Assembly (NCBI RefSeq): GCF_008831305.1
Contig: NZ_ML708622.1
Span: 33,225-97,224 of the forward strand
Source: Kocuria coralli
GTDB lineage: Bacteria; Actinomycetota; Actinomycetes; Actinomycetales; Micrococcaceae
Direction: 5' to 3'
Length of the DNA: 64,000 bases
Positions 36,322 through 47,190 of the stretch are shown piece after piece (position 1 is the stretch's first letter; every line of letters starts with the position of its first letter). The notes beneath the pieces were generated by a model. That model did not search any database and was not told the origin of the DNA. It saw only the letters and a program-made list of their open reading frames with translations. Made by a program: the position numbers and the translations under genes.

Positions 36322-39273
36322 ATGGCGACTCGTACTTCCCCCGCCCGCAAGGGCGCATCGACGTCGCGCGGAACCAGCACCTCGAAGGCCAAGAGGGGCT
36401 CTTCGAAGACCCCCGCCCCGGGGGTCGGTGAGCGCGCCGTCCATGCCCTGATCGGCACCTGGCTCTGGTTCGCGCACCTGATCGGCGGAGCGATCCGGCG
36501 CATCGGCACGCTGCGCACCGATCTCGACCCCGACGACCGCAGGGACGGCGGTGCGCTGGTGCTGCTGTGCGCGGGCCTCCTCGTCGCCGTCGTCGAGTGG
36601 TGGAGCCTGTACGACGCCGGAATCCCCGGGGTCTCGGCCATCGCGTCCGGGATCCACTGGTTCGTCGCGGGCCTGATCGGCTGGGCCGCCCTGGTGCTGC
36701 CGCTCGGCCTGCTCGGTTTCTCGGTCCGGCTCTTCCGCAAGCCGGTTCCGACGACGACGAACAACCGCATCGCCCTGGGTCTGACCATCGCCATCCTGGC
36801 CGGGGCGGGCATCGCGCACGTGATCGGGGGAGCCCCCGGGGTCACGGAGAGCTTCGCCGCCCGGCTGACCGCGGGCGGTGCGTTCGGCTACCTGGCCGCC
36901 GGCCCGCTCGGCACGGTGCTGACCCCGGGCGGTGCCGCAGCGGTGTGCGGCGTGGTGCTCGCACTGTGCGTGCTGATCGTCACCGGCACGCCGTTCTCCC
37001 AGATCGGCCCGCGCCTGGCGCGCGCCTGGCAGGCGATCGCGGGCACAGGCCCCCGGGACGGGAAGGCGACCGACCTCACCGACCCGGAGCACGACCGCTC
37101 CTACCTCGACGACCGCGACCCCCGGCCCGCATCGGATCGCGCCGCCCGCCGGGCCGCGCGCAAGCAGGACAAACAGGACAAGAAGGACCGGCGCGACGCC
37201 GAACGCGAGCGCCTGGACGCCTACCACGGCGATGAGGCCTTCGAGACCGCGGTGATCGGCGAGGACACCGACCAGGTCCCCGCGGTCGGTGAACGCGCCT
37301 CACGGGGTGCGCCGAGCGCCGGCGTCTTCGACGTCGAGTCCGGCGACGAGGCCAGGGACTCCTCAGGCGCTTCCCCGTCCAAGGCGGCCTCGCAGGCGTC
37401 TTCGGGCCTGCGTCCGGGGCAGAAGCGTCCCACCCGGGACCAGCTCGCGGCCCGCGAACTGCGCCGCGAGCAGGGCCTGGACGGCTCCTCCACGGGAGCG
37501 GCGGACACCGCCGCCGGTTCGGGCGCTGCGGCGCTGATCGACCCGGACGGAGCCGATGGCGAGACCACGGTCATTCCCACGCCCGTGCAGTCCAGCCCGA
37601 TCCCGCGGCGCACCGAGCAGCTGCAGCTGGAAGGGGACGTGGCGTACTCGCTGCCGTCGTCGACGTCGCTGATCCAGGGCCCCCCGGCCAAGGAGCGCTC
37701 CGAGGCCAACGACGCCGTGGTCGGCGCCCTGACCGACACCCTCCGGCAGTTCAAGGTCGACGCCGAGGTCACCGGCTTCTCCCGCGGGCCCACGGTGACC
37801 CGCTACGAGATCGAACTGGCCCCCGGGACCAAGGTGGAGAAGGTCACCGCGCTGTCGAAGAACATCTCCTATGCGGTGGCGTCCTCCGACGTCCGCATCC
37901 TCTCGCCCATCCCGGGCAAGTCGGCGATCGGCATCGAGATCCCCAACACGGACCGCGAGACGGTCGTGCTGGGCGATGTCCTGCGCTCGCAGGCGGCCCG
38001 CAAGAACGACCACCCCATGGTCATGGGCGTGGGCAAGGACGTCGAGGGCGGGTTCGTGGTGGCGAACCTCGCGAAGATGCCGCACATGCTGGTGGCCGGT
38101 GCCACGGGCGCCGGTAAGTCGTCGTTCGTCAACTCGATGATCGTCTCGCTGTTGATGCGAGCCACCCCGGACGAGGTCCGGATGGTCATGGTCGACCCCA
38201 AGCGCGTGGAGCTGACCGCCTACGAGGGGGTTCCGCATCTGATCACGCCGATCATCACCAACCCCAAGAAGGCCGCCGAGGCCCTGCAGTGGGTGGTGCG
38301 GGAGATGGACGCCCGCTACGACGATCTGTCCCACTACGGCTACAAGCACATCGACGACTTCAACAAGGGCGTGCGCAACGGCAAGGTGCAGCCCGAGCCG
38401 GGATCCAAGCGCAAGATCAAGCCGTATCCGTACCTGCTGGTGATCGTCGACGAGCTCGCGGACCTCATGATGGTCGCCCCGCGCGACGTCGAGGACGCGA
38501 TCGTGCGCATCACCCAGCTGGCCCGTGCGGCGGGTATTCATCTGGTGCTGGCCACCCAGCGCCCGTCCGTGGACGTGGTGACGGGCCTGATCAAGGCCAA
38601 CGTGCCCTCGCGCATGGCCTTCGCGACCTCCTCGGTGACCGACTCCCGGGTGGTGCTGGATCAGCCCGGGGCCGAGAAGCTGATCGGCCAGGGCGACGCC
38701 CTGTTCCTGCCCATGGGCGCCTCCAAGCCCATGCGCGTCCAGGGGGCGTGGGTGGCCGAGTCGGAGATCCACGAGGTCGTGGAGCACGTCAAGTCCCAGA
38801 TGAAGGCCAACTACCGCGAGGACGTGGTCCAGGAGGCCCCCAAGAAGGAGATCGACGAGGACATCGGGGACGATCTCGACGTCCTGCTGCAGGCGGTCGA
38901 ACTGGTGGTCACCACGCAGTTCGGCTCGACCTCGATGCTGCAGCGCAAGCTGCGGGTCGGTTTCGCCAAGGCCGGGAGGCTGATGGACCTGATGGAGTCC
39001 CGCGGCGTCGTGGGCCCCTCCGAGGGTTCCAAGGCCCGCGACGTGCTCGTGCGACCCGACGACCTTGCGGCTACGCTGGCCCTGATCAGGGGCGAGGAGC
39101 CGCCGACCGCCGTCGTCGCGGGTGCTCAGGAGCATGCCGGCACCGGCGGCACCACGGGCGGAGACCTGGACACCGACCCGCTCGCCGATCCCACCGGGGC
39201 GGCGGCGACGGACTACCACGACGACGCCGACGACCCAGAATCCGACGACGCATGGCAGCTGACGGGACGGTAA
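36322..39273 (+). CDS. ftsK: DNA translocase FtsK/SpoIIIE
   Basis: Septal DNA pump that clears and resolves chromosomes at division. 983 residues. About four N-terminal transmembrane helices (to about residue 230), an Asp/Arg/Ser-rich linker, an alpha-beta motor domain with Walker A GATGAGKSSF near 592 and Walker B VIVDELADLM, and a C-terminal winged-helix gamma domain (TTQFGSTSMLQRKLRVGF) that reads KOPS-like sequences. Followed five bases later by pgsA. Confidence 0.97.
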   Translation: MATRTSPARKGASTSRGTSTSKAKRGSSKTPAPGVGERAVHALIGTWLWFAHLIGGAIRRIGTLRTDLDPDDRRDGGALVLLCAGLLVAVVEWWSLYDAGIPGVSAIASGIHWFVAGLIGWAALVLPLGLLGFSVRLFRKPVPTTTNNRIALGLTIAILAGAGIAHVIGGAPGVTESFAARLTAGGAFGYLAAGPLGTVLTPGGAAAVCGVVLALCVLIVTGTPFSQIGPRLARAWQAIAGTGPRDGKATDLTDPEHDRSYLDDRDPRPASDRAARRAARKQDKQDKKDRRDAERERLDAYHGDEAFETAVIGEDTDQVPAVGERASRGAPSAGVFDVESGDEARDSSGASPSKAASQASSGLRPGQKRPTRDQLAARELRREQGLDGSSTGAADTAAGSGAAALIDPDGADGETTVIPTPVQSSPIPRRTEQLQLEGDVAYSLPSSTSLIQGPPAKERSEANDAVVGALTDTLRQFKVDAEVTGFSRGPTVTRYEIELAPGTKVEKVTALSKNISYAVASSDVRILSPIPGKSAIGIEIPNTDRETVVLGDVLRSQAARKNDHPMVMGVGKDVEGGFVVANLAKMPHMLVAGATGAGKSSFVNSMIVSLLMRATPDEVRMVMVDPKRVELTAYEGVPHLITPIITNPKKAAEALQWVVREMDARYDDLSHYGYKHIDDFNKGVRNGKVQPEPGSKRKIKPYPYLLVIVDELADLMMVAPRDVEDAIVRITQLARAAGIHLVLATQRPSVDVVTGLIKANVPSRMAFATSSVTDSRVVLDQPGAEKLIGQGDALFLPMGASKPMRVQGAWVAESEIHEVVEHVKSQMKANYREDVVQEAPKKEIDEDIGDDLDVLLQAVELVVTTQFGSTSMLQRKLRVGFAKAGRLMDLMESRGVVGPSEGSKARDVLVRPDDLAATLALIRGEEPPTAVVAGAQEHAGTGGTTGGDLDTDPLADPTGAAATDYHDDADDPESDDAWQLTGR

Positions 39274-39277
39274 TGCG

Positions 39278-39904
39278 ATGACATCCCCAGAGACTCAGGC
39301 TCCGAAGGCATCCAACTGGAACCTTCCCAACGCCCTGACCACTTTGCGCATCCTGATGGTGCCCTTCTTCGTCTGGTTCCTGGTGGCGGGCGGGCCTTTC
39401 GGGGAGGACTCGCTGGCCATGCGCTGGGCGGCGTTCGTCGTCTTCGGGCTGGCCATGCTCACGGACAAGCTCGACGGCGACATCGCCAGGGCGAGGGGGC
39501 TGATCACCTCGTTCGGCAAGATCGCCGACCCGATCGCCGACAAGCTGCTCACGGGTGCTGCGTTCGTGGTGCTCTCCGTCCTGGGCGAGCTGTGGTGGTG
39601 GGTGACCATCGTGATCCTGTTGCGCGAGTGGGGGATCACCCTCATGCGCTTCGTGGTGATCCGCTACGGCGTGATGGCCGCCTCCAAGGGCGGGAAGCTC
39701 AAGACCGTGCTGCAGACCGTGGCCCTGCTGGTCATGCTGCTGCCGCTGGTCCCGCTCGTGGGCGCTTGGTGGGCGTGGCTCGGCTGGTTCTGCATGGCCC
39801 TGGCCCTCATCGCCACGGTCGTCACCGGCGTCGACTACGTCATCAAGGCCAGGCAGCTGCGGCGGGACTCCCTGGCAGCCGGGCGCCCGGTGGACAACAG
39901 CTGA
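39278..39904 (+). CDS. pgsA: CDP-diacylglycerol--glycerol-3-phosphate phosphatidyltransferase
   Basis: Integral membrane enzyme committing lipid precursors to phosphatidylglycerol. 208 residues. The CDP-alcohol phosphotransferase motif appears as DGDIARARGL followed by GKIADPIADK, giving DG-x2-AR-x8-G-x3-D-x3-D. NALTTLRI at the N-terminus is also typical. Confidence 0.95.
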   Translation: MTSPETQAPKASNWNLPNALTTLRILMVPFFVWFLVAGGPFGEDSLAMRWAAFVVFGLAMLTDKLDGDIARARGLITSFGKIADPIADKLLTGAAFVVLSVLGELWWWVTIVILLREWGITLMRFVVIRYGVMAASKGGKLKTVLQTVALLVMLLPLVPLVGAWWAWLGWFCMALALIATVVTGVDYVIKARQLRRDSLAAGRPVDNS

Positions 39905-39918
39905 CGTCATGGGAAGTC

Positions 39919-40437
39919 ATGCGGAGTAACGAGCGGCTAGGCGGCGAAGACGAGTTCGAAGCGGCCGAGGAGGCCATCTCGGCGGCGGTAGCCGCCCGTC
40001 TCAGCATCGGGACCGCCGAGTCCCTCACCGGAGGGAAGGTGGCCGCCGCGCTGGTCGCCGTCCCCGGGGCGTCGGCCGTCTTCGAGGGCGGGGTGGTCTC
40101 GTATTCCCACGGGGTCAAGACCCGGGTCCTCGGTGTTCCGGCGGCCTTGCTCGAGCGGACCGGCGCGGTGGATCCGCAGGTCGCAGCGCTCATGGCCGAA
40201 GGTGCGCGCGAGGCTCTGGGCGTCGGCATCGGCGTCTCGACCACGGGCGTGGCCGGGCCGGAACCCCACGACGGCAAACCCGTGGGAACGGTGTACATCG
40301 GGGTGGCAGGGCCTCGGGGAACCCGGACCGTGGGACTGGAGCTGCACGGCGACCGCGATGAGATCCGCACCTCGACCGTGGTCGCGGCGCTACGGGAACT
40401 CACGGCGTACTGCGGGCTCTCAGAAATCTCTCAGTGA
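39919..40437 (+). CDS. cinA: CinA C-terminal-domain protein (NMN amidohydrolase, PncC type)
   Basis: A 172-residue stand-alone CinA C-terminal domain: IGTAESLTGGKVAAALVAVPGAS, then GVVSYSHGVKTRVLGV and GVSTTGVAGPEPHDGKPVGT. Deamidates nicotinamide mononucleotide in NAD recycling. Sits in the conserved pgsA-cinA-regulator-recA order. The ribosome binding site is weak (GGGAAG very close to ATG 39919). Confidence 0.92.
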   Translation: MRSNERLGGEDEFEAAEEAISAAVAARLSIGTAESLTGGKVAAALVAVPGASAVFEGGVVSYSHGVKTRVLGVPAALLERTGAVDPQVAALMAEGAREALGVGIGVSTTGVAGPEPHDGKPVGTVYIGVAGPRGTRTVGLELHGDRDEIRTSTVVAALRELTAYCGLSEISQ

Positions 40438-40578
40438 ATCTCCGCATCGATCGGGAACAATCGAAACACGTTCGGCGGTTGTACCCGTCGACGGCCCAGG
40501 GAAGGGCCATCCGTAACCGGCTCAAGAGCCGACTACGGGCCAAGCGGATCATCCGTCCGCACGATTGAGGAGCCAATC

Positions 40579-40989
40579 ATCACGACGACCAAGACCCCCG
40601 TGTCCGTTAACGGCGTCATCCGCTGGAAGGACGTCGAGACCGCTACCATCAATGAATCCGCCTACGCGGAGCCCAAGCCGGTCGTGCTGCGCCAGGAAAT
40701 CGGCGAGGTACTGCGTTCCGTGCGCCAGCGCCAGGAGCGCACCCTGCGCGAGGTCTCGCACTCGGCACGCGTCTCGCTCGGTTACCTGAGTGAGGTCGAG
40801 CGAGGCCAGAAGGAGGCCTCCTCCGAATTGCTGGCATCGATCTGCGCCGCACTCGATGTCCCGGTGTCCACCATGCTGCGTGAGGTCGCAGACCGCGTCG
40901 CAGAGGTCGAGGGCAACCTGGCACCCGATACCGTTCCGGCTGAGCTGCGGGAGCAGTACCAGCAGGAATTCGGCGTCCGTGCCCACTGA
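40579..40989 (+). CDS. clgR: ClgR-like XRE-family regulator (probable AUC start)
   Basis: Helix-turn-helix regulator related to ClgR, which controls clp protease genes in actinobacteria. The HTH core reads [20 protein letters not shown] then [20 protein letters not shown] and matches ClgR proteins closely. A strong GAGGAG (40567-40572) has no ATG/GTG/TTG at working distance; six bases after it is ATC (40579), in frame. The next canonical start is GTG 40600, 27 bases from GAGGAG and without its own site. Hence AUC is proposed as the start (136 residues); an annotator would likely choose 40600. Conserved context before recA supports identity. Confidence 0.85.
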   Translation: MTTTKTPVSVNGVIRWKDVETATINESAYAEPKPVVLRQEIGEVLRSVRQRQERTLREVSHSARVSLGYLSEVERGQKEASSELLASICAALDVPVSTMLREVADRVAEVEGNLAPDTVPAELREQYQQEFGVRAH

Positions 40990-41050
40990 TCTTCCGAACG
41001 ACAGGCTGCACCGGCCCTGCCCCCGGGCTTGAGCCGGACAGCCGGACGAC

Positions 41051-41092
41051 GCGTCAGGGCCCGACAGCTTCGAAGCTGTCGGGCCCTGACGC
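41051..41092. terminator. Perfect 19-bp terminator after clgR
   Basis: Bases 41051-41069 and 41074-41092 are exact reverse complements around TCGA; the whole 42 bases read as one palindrome. No T-tract. Confidence 0.75.
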
Positions 41093-41171
41093 ATTGCCGG
41101 ACCGCGCTGCCGCTGGTCCGCCCGCCGCGGGCCGTCCGTGTCCCGTGGCAGCCCCATGACGAGGAGGACGT

Positions 41172-41393
41172 GTGCGACTGAGTCGCTTCTACGACATGCT
41201 CGAGCACGAGTTCGGTGCCGCTCAGGGCCGGATGCTGGCCGAGCAGACGGTGCTGGGGGACCTGGGGCATCGCACCCCCGCCCAGGCCATCGACGACGGC
41301 GAGGACCCCAAGACCGTCTGGTTCGCCCTGTGCAAGAACCAGGACGTGCCCCGGGAGCGGTGGTGGGGCCCCGACCGGGAGCCGCGCCGGTGA
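41172..41393 (+). CDS. DUF3046 protein
   Basis: A 73-residue protein conserved beside recA across actinobacteria: RLSRFYDMLEHEFG, DQTVLGDLG-like segment, GEDPKTVWFALCKNQDVPRERWWG. Function unknown. GAGGAGG ribosome binding site. It ends 20 bases before the recA LexA box. Confidence 0.88.
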   Translation: MRLSRFYDMLEHEFGAAQGRMLAEQTVLGDLGHRTPAQAIDDGEDPKTVWFALCKNQDVPRERWWGPDREPRR

Positions 41394-41413
41394 CACGCCC
41401 CCGGAGGCATCCA

Positions 41414-41429
41414 TCGAATAAATGTTCGA
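41414..41429. promoter_or_regulatory. LexA box of recA
   Basis: TCGAATAAATGTTCGA differs by one base from the actinobacterial SOS consensus TCGAAC-N4-GTTCGA. It overlaps the -35 region of the recA promoter, as expected for repression. Confidence 0.8.
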
Positions 41430-41438
41430 AGATTGCTG

Positions 41439-41444
41439 TAGAAT
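41439..41444 (+). promoter_or_regulatory. recA -10 element
   Basis: TAGAAT lies ten bases after the LexA box and six bases before a GTG at 41451, giving a leader of about 220 bases before recA. Confidence 0.6.
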
Positions 41445-41450
41445 CTCGTT

Positions 41451-41671
41451 GTGCTCGAGGCCAGCCCAGGTGACTCCACAGGTGGTGCCGCTGCTTCGCC
41501 GCCGGGATGCGTTCCCTCGGCTAACGGCCCCGTCCTTGTGTTGTCGGACCCCTCGCATAGCGTTTTCCATGACAGCTTCAGCGGGGCGCGTGATGAGGAC
41601 TCGAGCACCACAGACGCACCGCGCCACACCCGCGGCCATCGAGGTCGCACCATATGCATACGAGGTGAACC
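41451..41671 (+). other. Long recA leader
   Basis: About 220 bases between the likely transcription start and recA. GTGCTCGAG (41451) can pair with CTCGAGCAC (41600-41608). A GTG at 41451 opens a frame that runs into recA in another phase; it is probably incidental but sits exactly where a leaderless start would. Confidence 0.4.
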
Positions 41672-42769
<1,098 letters not shown>

Positions 42770-42781
42770 CGCGTCCATGAT

Positions 42782-42812
42782 CCGGCCCCGGGGCACATTC
42801 CTCCGGGGCCGG
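42782..42812 (+). terminator. 10-bp hairpin between recA and recX
   Basis: CCGGCCCCGG (42782-42791) pairs exactly with 42803-42812 around 11 bases. Read-through of such a hairpin commonly gives low recX expression. Confidence 0.5.
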
Positions 42813-42897
42813 CCACGGCGCTCGGCATGAGGGCTCGGAGCGCAGTCCTCCACTGTCGTCCGTACCGGAGCGCCCGAGCAACTGGAGGCTGAGAGTC

Positions 42898-43563
42898 TTG
42901 TCCGAGTCACCGTACGAACGCCGGCGCCGGCGTGCCCAGGAACGGTACCGACGGTCGGGGAAGGCGGAGGAGCCCTCTTCGGACACCGTCGCCGCGAACT
43001 CGGACGCGGAGGCCCACGAATCGGCGCGCAATATCGTGCTGCGGCAGCTCACGGCCTCGGCCAAGTCGCGGCGCCAGCTCGAGGACAAGCTCGCGGATCG
43101 GGGGGTCCCCGAGGACGTGGCGGCATCGGTCCTGGACAGGTTCCAGGAGGTCGGTCTGGTCGACGATGCCGCGTTCGCCGAGACCTTCGTGAGATCCCGG
43201 GCCGAGACCCGGAAACTGGCCCGCCCCGCGCTCCGGCGCGATCTGCAGGCCAAGGGGATCGACCCGGAACTGGCCGAGCAGGCCCTGGAGCAGCGCACCG
43301 ACGACGATGAGCGGGAAGACGCCCTGGAACTGGTGCGGCGCAAGACGCCCTCGGGCGGGCAGCTGACCCAGCAGCTGGCCGACCGTGCGGCGCGGGAGAA
43401 GCTCACCCGGCGGCTGGTGTCCATGCTCGCCCGCAAGGGTTACGCCCCTGGGCTCGCCTTCGACGTCGTCAAGCAGGTCCTCGCTGAGGCCGAGGCCGCC
43501 GTCGGGGCTGAATCCGATGCTGAATCCGACGACGACGAAGGCCTGTGGCTGGATACGCCGTGA
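42898..43563 (+). CDS. recX: Regulatory protein RecX
   Basis: Inhibitor of RecA filaments. 221 residues with three-helix repeats: RNIVLRQLTASAKSRRQLEDKL, GLVDDAAFAETFVRSRAETRKL, and RRLVSMLARKGYAPGLAFDVV. TTG start at 42898 with GGAGG about ten bases upstream. An acidic tail (DAESDDDEGLW) ends the protein. Confidence 0.92.
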   Translation: MSESPYERRRRRAQERYRRSGKAEEPSSDTVAANSDAEAHESARNIVLRQLTASAKSRRQLEDKLADRGVPEDVAASVLDRFQEVGLVDDAAFAETFVRSRAETRKLARPALRRDLQAKGIDPELAEQALEQRTDDDEREDALELVRRKTPSGGQLTQQLADRAAREKLTRRLVSMLARKGYAPGLAFDVVKQVLAEAEAAVGAESDAESDDDEGLWLDTP

Positions 43564-43577
43564 TTTGACCCTGCCAC

Positions 43578-43583
43578 TATCCT
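43578..43583 (+). promoter_or_regulatory. -10 element for leaderless miaB
   Basis: TATCCT ends six bases before GTG 43590; no ribosome binding site is present. Confidence 0.5.
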
Positions 43584-43589
43584 TGTCGC

Positions 43590-45191
43590 GTGAGTACGAC
43601 CCCCGTGAGAACCCCCGCCAAGGCCGCCGACCTGCCCGAGACCTACGCCGGGCTGGCGAAGCCGCGCCCCTCGACCGAGGCCCCTGAGATCCCCATCCTG
43701 GACGTTCCGCGCTCCTACGAGGTGCGAACCTTCGGGTGCCAGATGAACGTCCACGACTCCGAGCGGATCACGGGCCTGCTCGAGACCGCGGGCTATTTCC
43801 CGGCGCCGGAGGGCACGGACCCCGACCTGGTGGTGTTCAACACCTGCGCGGTCCGGGAGAACGCGGATAACAAGCTCTACGGGCACCTCTCCCAGCTGGT
43901 GCCCCAGAAGGAGCGGAACAAGGACTTCCAGGTGGCCGTGGGCGGGTGCCTGGCCCAGAAGGACCAGGACACCATCCTCGAGAAGTCCCCCGTGGTCGAC
44001 GTGGTCTTCGGCACTCACAACATCGGCTCCCTGCCGGTGCTGCTCGAGCGCGCCCGCCACAACGAGGAAGCCGAGATCGAGATCCTCGAATCCCTCGAGA
44101 CCTTCCCCTCGGCGCTACCCACCAAACGCGATCAGGCCTACGCCGGATGGGTCTCCATCTCCGTGGGCTGCAACAACACCTGCACGTTCTGCATCGTGCC
44201 GTCCCTGCGGGGCAAGGAGGAGGACCGCCGTCCCGGCGAGATCCTGGCCGAGATCCGGGCGCTCGTGGACCAGGGCGCCGTCGAGGTCACCCTGCTGGGC
44301 CAGAACGTGAACTCCTACGGGGTCTCCTTCGGCGACCGGCAGGCGTTCTCCAAGCTGCTGCGGGCGTGCGGTGAGATCGAGGGGCTGGAACGGGTGCGTT
44401 TCACCTCGCCGCACCCGGCCGCATTCACCGACGACGTCATCGACGCCATGGCCGAGACCCCCAATGCCGTGCCCCAGCTGCACATGCCGTTGCAGTCCGG
44501 ATCGGACAGGGTCCTGCGGGAGATGCGCCGCTCCTACCGTTCCAGGAAGTTCCTGGGGATCCTGGAAAAGGTGCGCGAGCGCATCCCGCACGCCGCCATC
44601 ACCACGGACATCATCGTGGGTTTCCCCGGGGAGACGGAGGAGGACTTCCAGGACACCATGCGGGTGGTCGAGGCTTCCCGCTTCTCCTCGGCGTTCACCT
44701 TCCAGTACTCGGTGCGCCTGGGGACACCGGCCGGAGAGCGCGAGGACCAGCTGCCCAAGGCGGTCGTCCAGGAGCGGTTCGAACGGCTCCTGGCGCTGCA
44801 GGACCGGATCGCGGCCGAGGAGAACGCCGCGATCGTCGGCCGCACCGTGGAACTGCTGGTCACCGCGAACTCGGGCAAGAAGAGCGGCCGGACGCACCGG
44901 CTGTCCGGCCGGGCGCGGGACCAGCGTCTCGTGCACTTCTCCGTGCCCGAAGGCGCCCAGGCGCCGAGGCCCGGCGATTTCGTGACCGTCCCGGTGACCG
45001 GGGCAGCCGCCTATCACCTCATCTCCGATCCCCGCGCGGACCAGTACGGCCTGCGGCGCTCGCGAGGCGGGGACGCCTGGGAGCGCGAGCAGGCGGCCTC
45101 CTGCGGTACCGGTGCCCCCGGGAAACCGGGGCAGGTCAGCCTGGGCATGCCGGCGATCCCGGTCGGCCCGGCACCGGTCAGTGGTGCCTGA
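43590..45191 (+). CDS. miaB: tRNA-2-methylthio-N6-dimethylallyladenosine synthase
   Basis: Radical-SAM methylthiotransferase acting on A37 of tRNAs after MiaA. 533 residues. The auxiliary cluster cysteines include C50 (FGCQMN), with others in NTCAVRENA and VGGCLAQ. The radical-SAM cluster is C194-x3-C198-x2-C201 (CNNTCTFC). A TRAM domain follows, then about 60 extra C-terminal residues rich in Gly/Pro/Ala. Directly upstream of miaA, which acts one step earlier. Confidence 0.96.
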   Translation: MSTTPVRTPAKAADLPETYAGLAKPRPSTEAPEIPILDVPRSYEVRTFGCQMNVHDSERITGLLETAGYFPAPEGTDPDLVVFNTCAVRENADNKLYGHLSQLVPQKERNKDFQVAVGGCLAQKDQDTILEKSPVVDVVFGTHNIGSLPVLLERARHNEEAEIEILESLETFPSALPTKRDQAYAGWVSISVGCNNTCTFCIVPSLRGKEEDRRPGEILAEIRALVDQGAVEVTLLGQNVNSYGVSFGDRQAFSKLLRACGEIEGLERVRFTSPHPAAFTDDVIDAMAETPNAVPQLHMPLQSGSDRVLREMRRSYRSRKFLGILEKVRERIPHAAITTDIIVGFPGETEEDFQDTMRVVEASRFSSAFTFQYSVRLGTPAGEREDQLPKAVVQERFERLLALQDRIAAEENAAIVGRTVELLVTANSGKKSGRTHRLSGRARDQRLVHFSVPEGAQAPRPGDFVTVPVTGAAAYHLISDPRADQYGLRRSRGGDAWEREQAASCGTGAPGKPGQVSLGMPAIPVGPAPVSGA

Positions 45192-46170
45192 TCAGGCGTT
45201 CCCGCAGAGCGGGATGCCGTCTGCGTCCGGAGCCGCGGACCGCTCCACGGGAACGACGCCGCAGCTGCCCGTCATCGCCGTCGTCGGTCCCACCGGCACG
45301 GGGAAGACCGCACTGGGTGTGGCTATTGCCCGGGCCGTGGACGGGGAGGTCGTCAACGCCGACGCCCTGCAGTTCTACCGGGGTATGGACATCGGAACAG
45401 CCAAGGCCACGGTCCAGGAGCGCCAGGGCGTGCCCCACCACCTCCTGGACATCATGGAGGTCTCCGAGGAGGCCTCCGTGGCGGCGTTCCAGGAGCAGGC
45501 CCGGCGGTGCTTCGCCGAGATCCGCGAACGCGGGCGAGTGCCCGTCCTGGTCGGCGGCTCCGGGCTCTACGTCCGTGCCGCCCTGGACCGCATCGAGTTC
45601 CCCGGCACGGACCCCGAGGTGCGGCGGCGTCTGGAGGCCGAACTCCGCGAGCACGGGCCGGGAGCGCTGCGCGAGAGGCTGAAGCAGGTCGACCCAGCCT
45701 CTGAGGCGCGCGTGGCCGACGATCGCCGCCTGATCCGGGCACTCGAGGTCTACGAGGTGACCGGCCGACCGTTCACGGCGTTCATGCCCAGCCGCACCTA
45801 CGTCGAGCCGACCGTCCAGATCGCCCTGGACCTGGATCGTGCGGACCTGTATCGCCGCCTGGAACAGCGGGTGCACCGGATGGTCACGGCAGGCCTGGAG
45901 CAGGAGGTCCGGGAGCTGATCCCGCGCGGTCTGCGCGAGGGCGGCACGGCGTCCAGGGCACTGGGCTACGGGCAGTTCCTCGCCGTCGTCGATAAGACCA
46001 TGACCCAGGAGGAGGCAATCGAGGCCACCGTGATCGCCACGCGGCGCTTCGCCAAGCGCCAGCTCACCTGGTTCCGCGGTGACCCGCGGGTCACGTGGCT
46101 GGACGCCACCGATCCGCTGCTGGAGAAGCACGCCCTGGAAGTCATCCGCGACCACGCCGTAGCGGATTAG
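45184..46170 (+). CDS. miaA: tRNA dimethylallyltransferase
   Basis: Adds the isopentenyl group to A37 of tRNAs. P-loop [17 protein letters not shown], then [17 protein letters not shown] and [13 protein letters not shown]. 328 residues from GTG 45184, which overlaps the miaB end. ATG 45214 would give a more typical short N-terminus; neither has a clear ribosome binding site, so the start is uncertain. Confidence 0.94.
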   Translation: MPDQAFPQSGMPSASGAADRSTGTTPQLPVIAVVGPTGTGKTALGVAIARAVDGEVVNADALQFYRGMDIGTAKATVQERQGVPHHLLDIMEVSEEASVAAFQEQARRCFAEIRERGRVPVLVGGSGLYVRAALDRIEFPGTDPEVRRRLEAELREHGPGALRERLKQVDPASEARVADDRRLIRALEVYEVTGRPFTAFMPSRTYVEPTVQIALDLDRADLYRRLEQRVHRMVTAGLEQEVRELIPRGLREGGTASRALGYGQFLAVVDKTMTQEEAIEATVIATRRFAKRQLTWFRGDPRVTWLDATDPLLEKHALEVIRDHAVAD

Positions 46171-46173
46171 CAT
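46168..46173 (+). promoter_or_regulatory. -10 element for leaderless dapF
   Basis: TAGCAT ends six bases before GTG 46180 and overlaps the end of miaA. Confidence 0.5.
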
Positions 46174-46179
46174 GGTCCG

Positions 46180-47190
46180 GTGACCACCTCGCGATCCGAA
46201 GAGCACCCAGCCACCATCGCCCCTGAGAACGGCGCCGCCGAAACGGATGACGCCGTCGTCCTGGCCGACGGGGTCTTCGGCGAACTGAGCGGATACCCCT
46301 TCCTCAAGGCGCACGGTACGGGCAACGACTTCGTCGTGGTCGTGGACCCGGAAGCCGAGCTCCTGCTCGCCGACGACACGGTGCGCCTGGCCTGCGACCG
46401 CCACCAGGGCATCGGCGGCGACGGGTTCATCCGGGTGGCCCGCTCGGAACACCTTCCCGAAGGCCGCGAGGTGCTCGAGCAGGCGCCGGAGGCCGAATGG
46501 TTCATGGACTACCGCAACGGGGACGGCTCCATCGCGGAGATGTGCGGCAACGGGGTCCGCGCTTTCGTCCACGTCCTGCTGCGCAACGGGCTCGTCGATC
46601 TGCCCCCGGGTCAGGTGGTGCGCGTCGGCACCCGTGCCGGGGTGAAGACCGTGGCCCGCACGGACGACGGCTACGCCGTGGACATGGGCCCCTGGGGTTT
46701 CATCGACGGCGACACCGCGCGCTCCCGCGGATCCGACGCCGTGGTCACCGCCAAGGGCCTGCGCGTACCGCGGCCGGCGGTGTCGATCACCATGGGCAAT
46801 CCCCACACGGTCGTCGCCCTGGCCGAGGGTGAGAAGCTCGACTCGCTGCAGCTGTTCACCGCTCCCGATGTGCGCCCGGTGCCGCCGGACGGAACCAACG
46901 TGGAATTCGTGGTTCCCCTCGACGAGGAGAGCGGAGCCACGGAGGACGTCGGCCGCATCCGGATGCGCGTGCACGAACGCGGCGTAGGGGAGACCCAGTC
47001 GTGCGGCACCGGGGCCTGCGCCGCCGTCGCCGCGACCCGTTTCTGGGCGGGGGACACCGCGCCCGACGAATGGCTCATCGAGGTTCCCGGCGGTGTGGTG
47101 TCGGCGACCTTCGTCGAGGGCCCGCACGGCGCCGAGCACATCGTCCTGGCCGGCCCGGCGGTCGTGGTGGCTACGGGGACCTTCGGCTGA
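46180..47190 (+). CDS. dapF: Diaminopimelate epimerase
   Basis: Interconverts LL- and meso-diaminopimelate for lysine and cell wall. 336 residues. Catalytic cysteines C122 (MCGNGVRAF) and C275 (SCGTGACAA), substrate loop KAHGTGNDFVVV. About 40 N-terminal residues precede the fold. The GTG start has no ribosome binding site but a six-base-spaced -10. The 3' end overlaps the convergent methyltransferase gene by 20 bases. Confidence 0.95.
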   Translation: MTTSRSEEHPATIAPENGAAETDDAVVLADGVFGELSGYPFLKAHGTGNDFVVVVDPEAELLLADDTVRLACDRHQGIGGDGFIRVARSEHLPEGREVLEQAPEAEWFMDYRNGDGSIAEMCGNGVRAFVHVLLRNGLVDLPPGQVVRVGTRAGVKTVARTDDGYAVDMGPWGFIDGDTARSRGSDAVVTAKGLRVPRPAVSITMGNPHTVVALAEGEKLDSLQLFTAPDVRPVPPDGTNVEFVVPLDEESGATEDVGRIRMRVHERGVGETQSCGTGACAAVAATRFWAGDTAPDEWLIEVPGGVVSATFVEGPHGAEHIVLAGPAVVVATGTFG

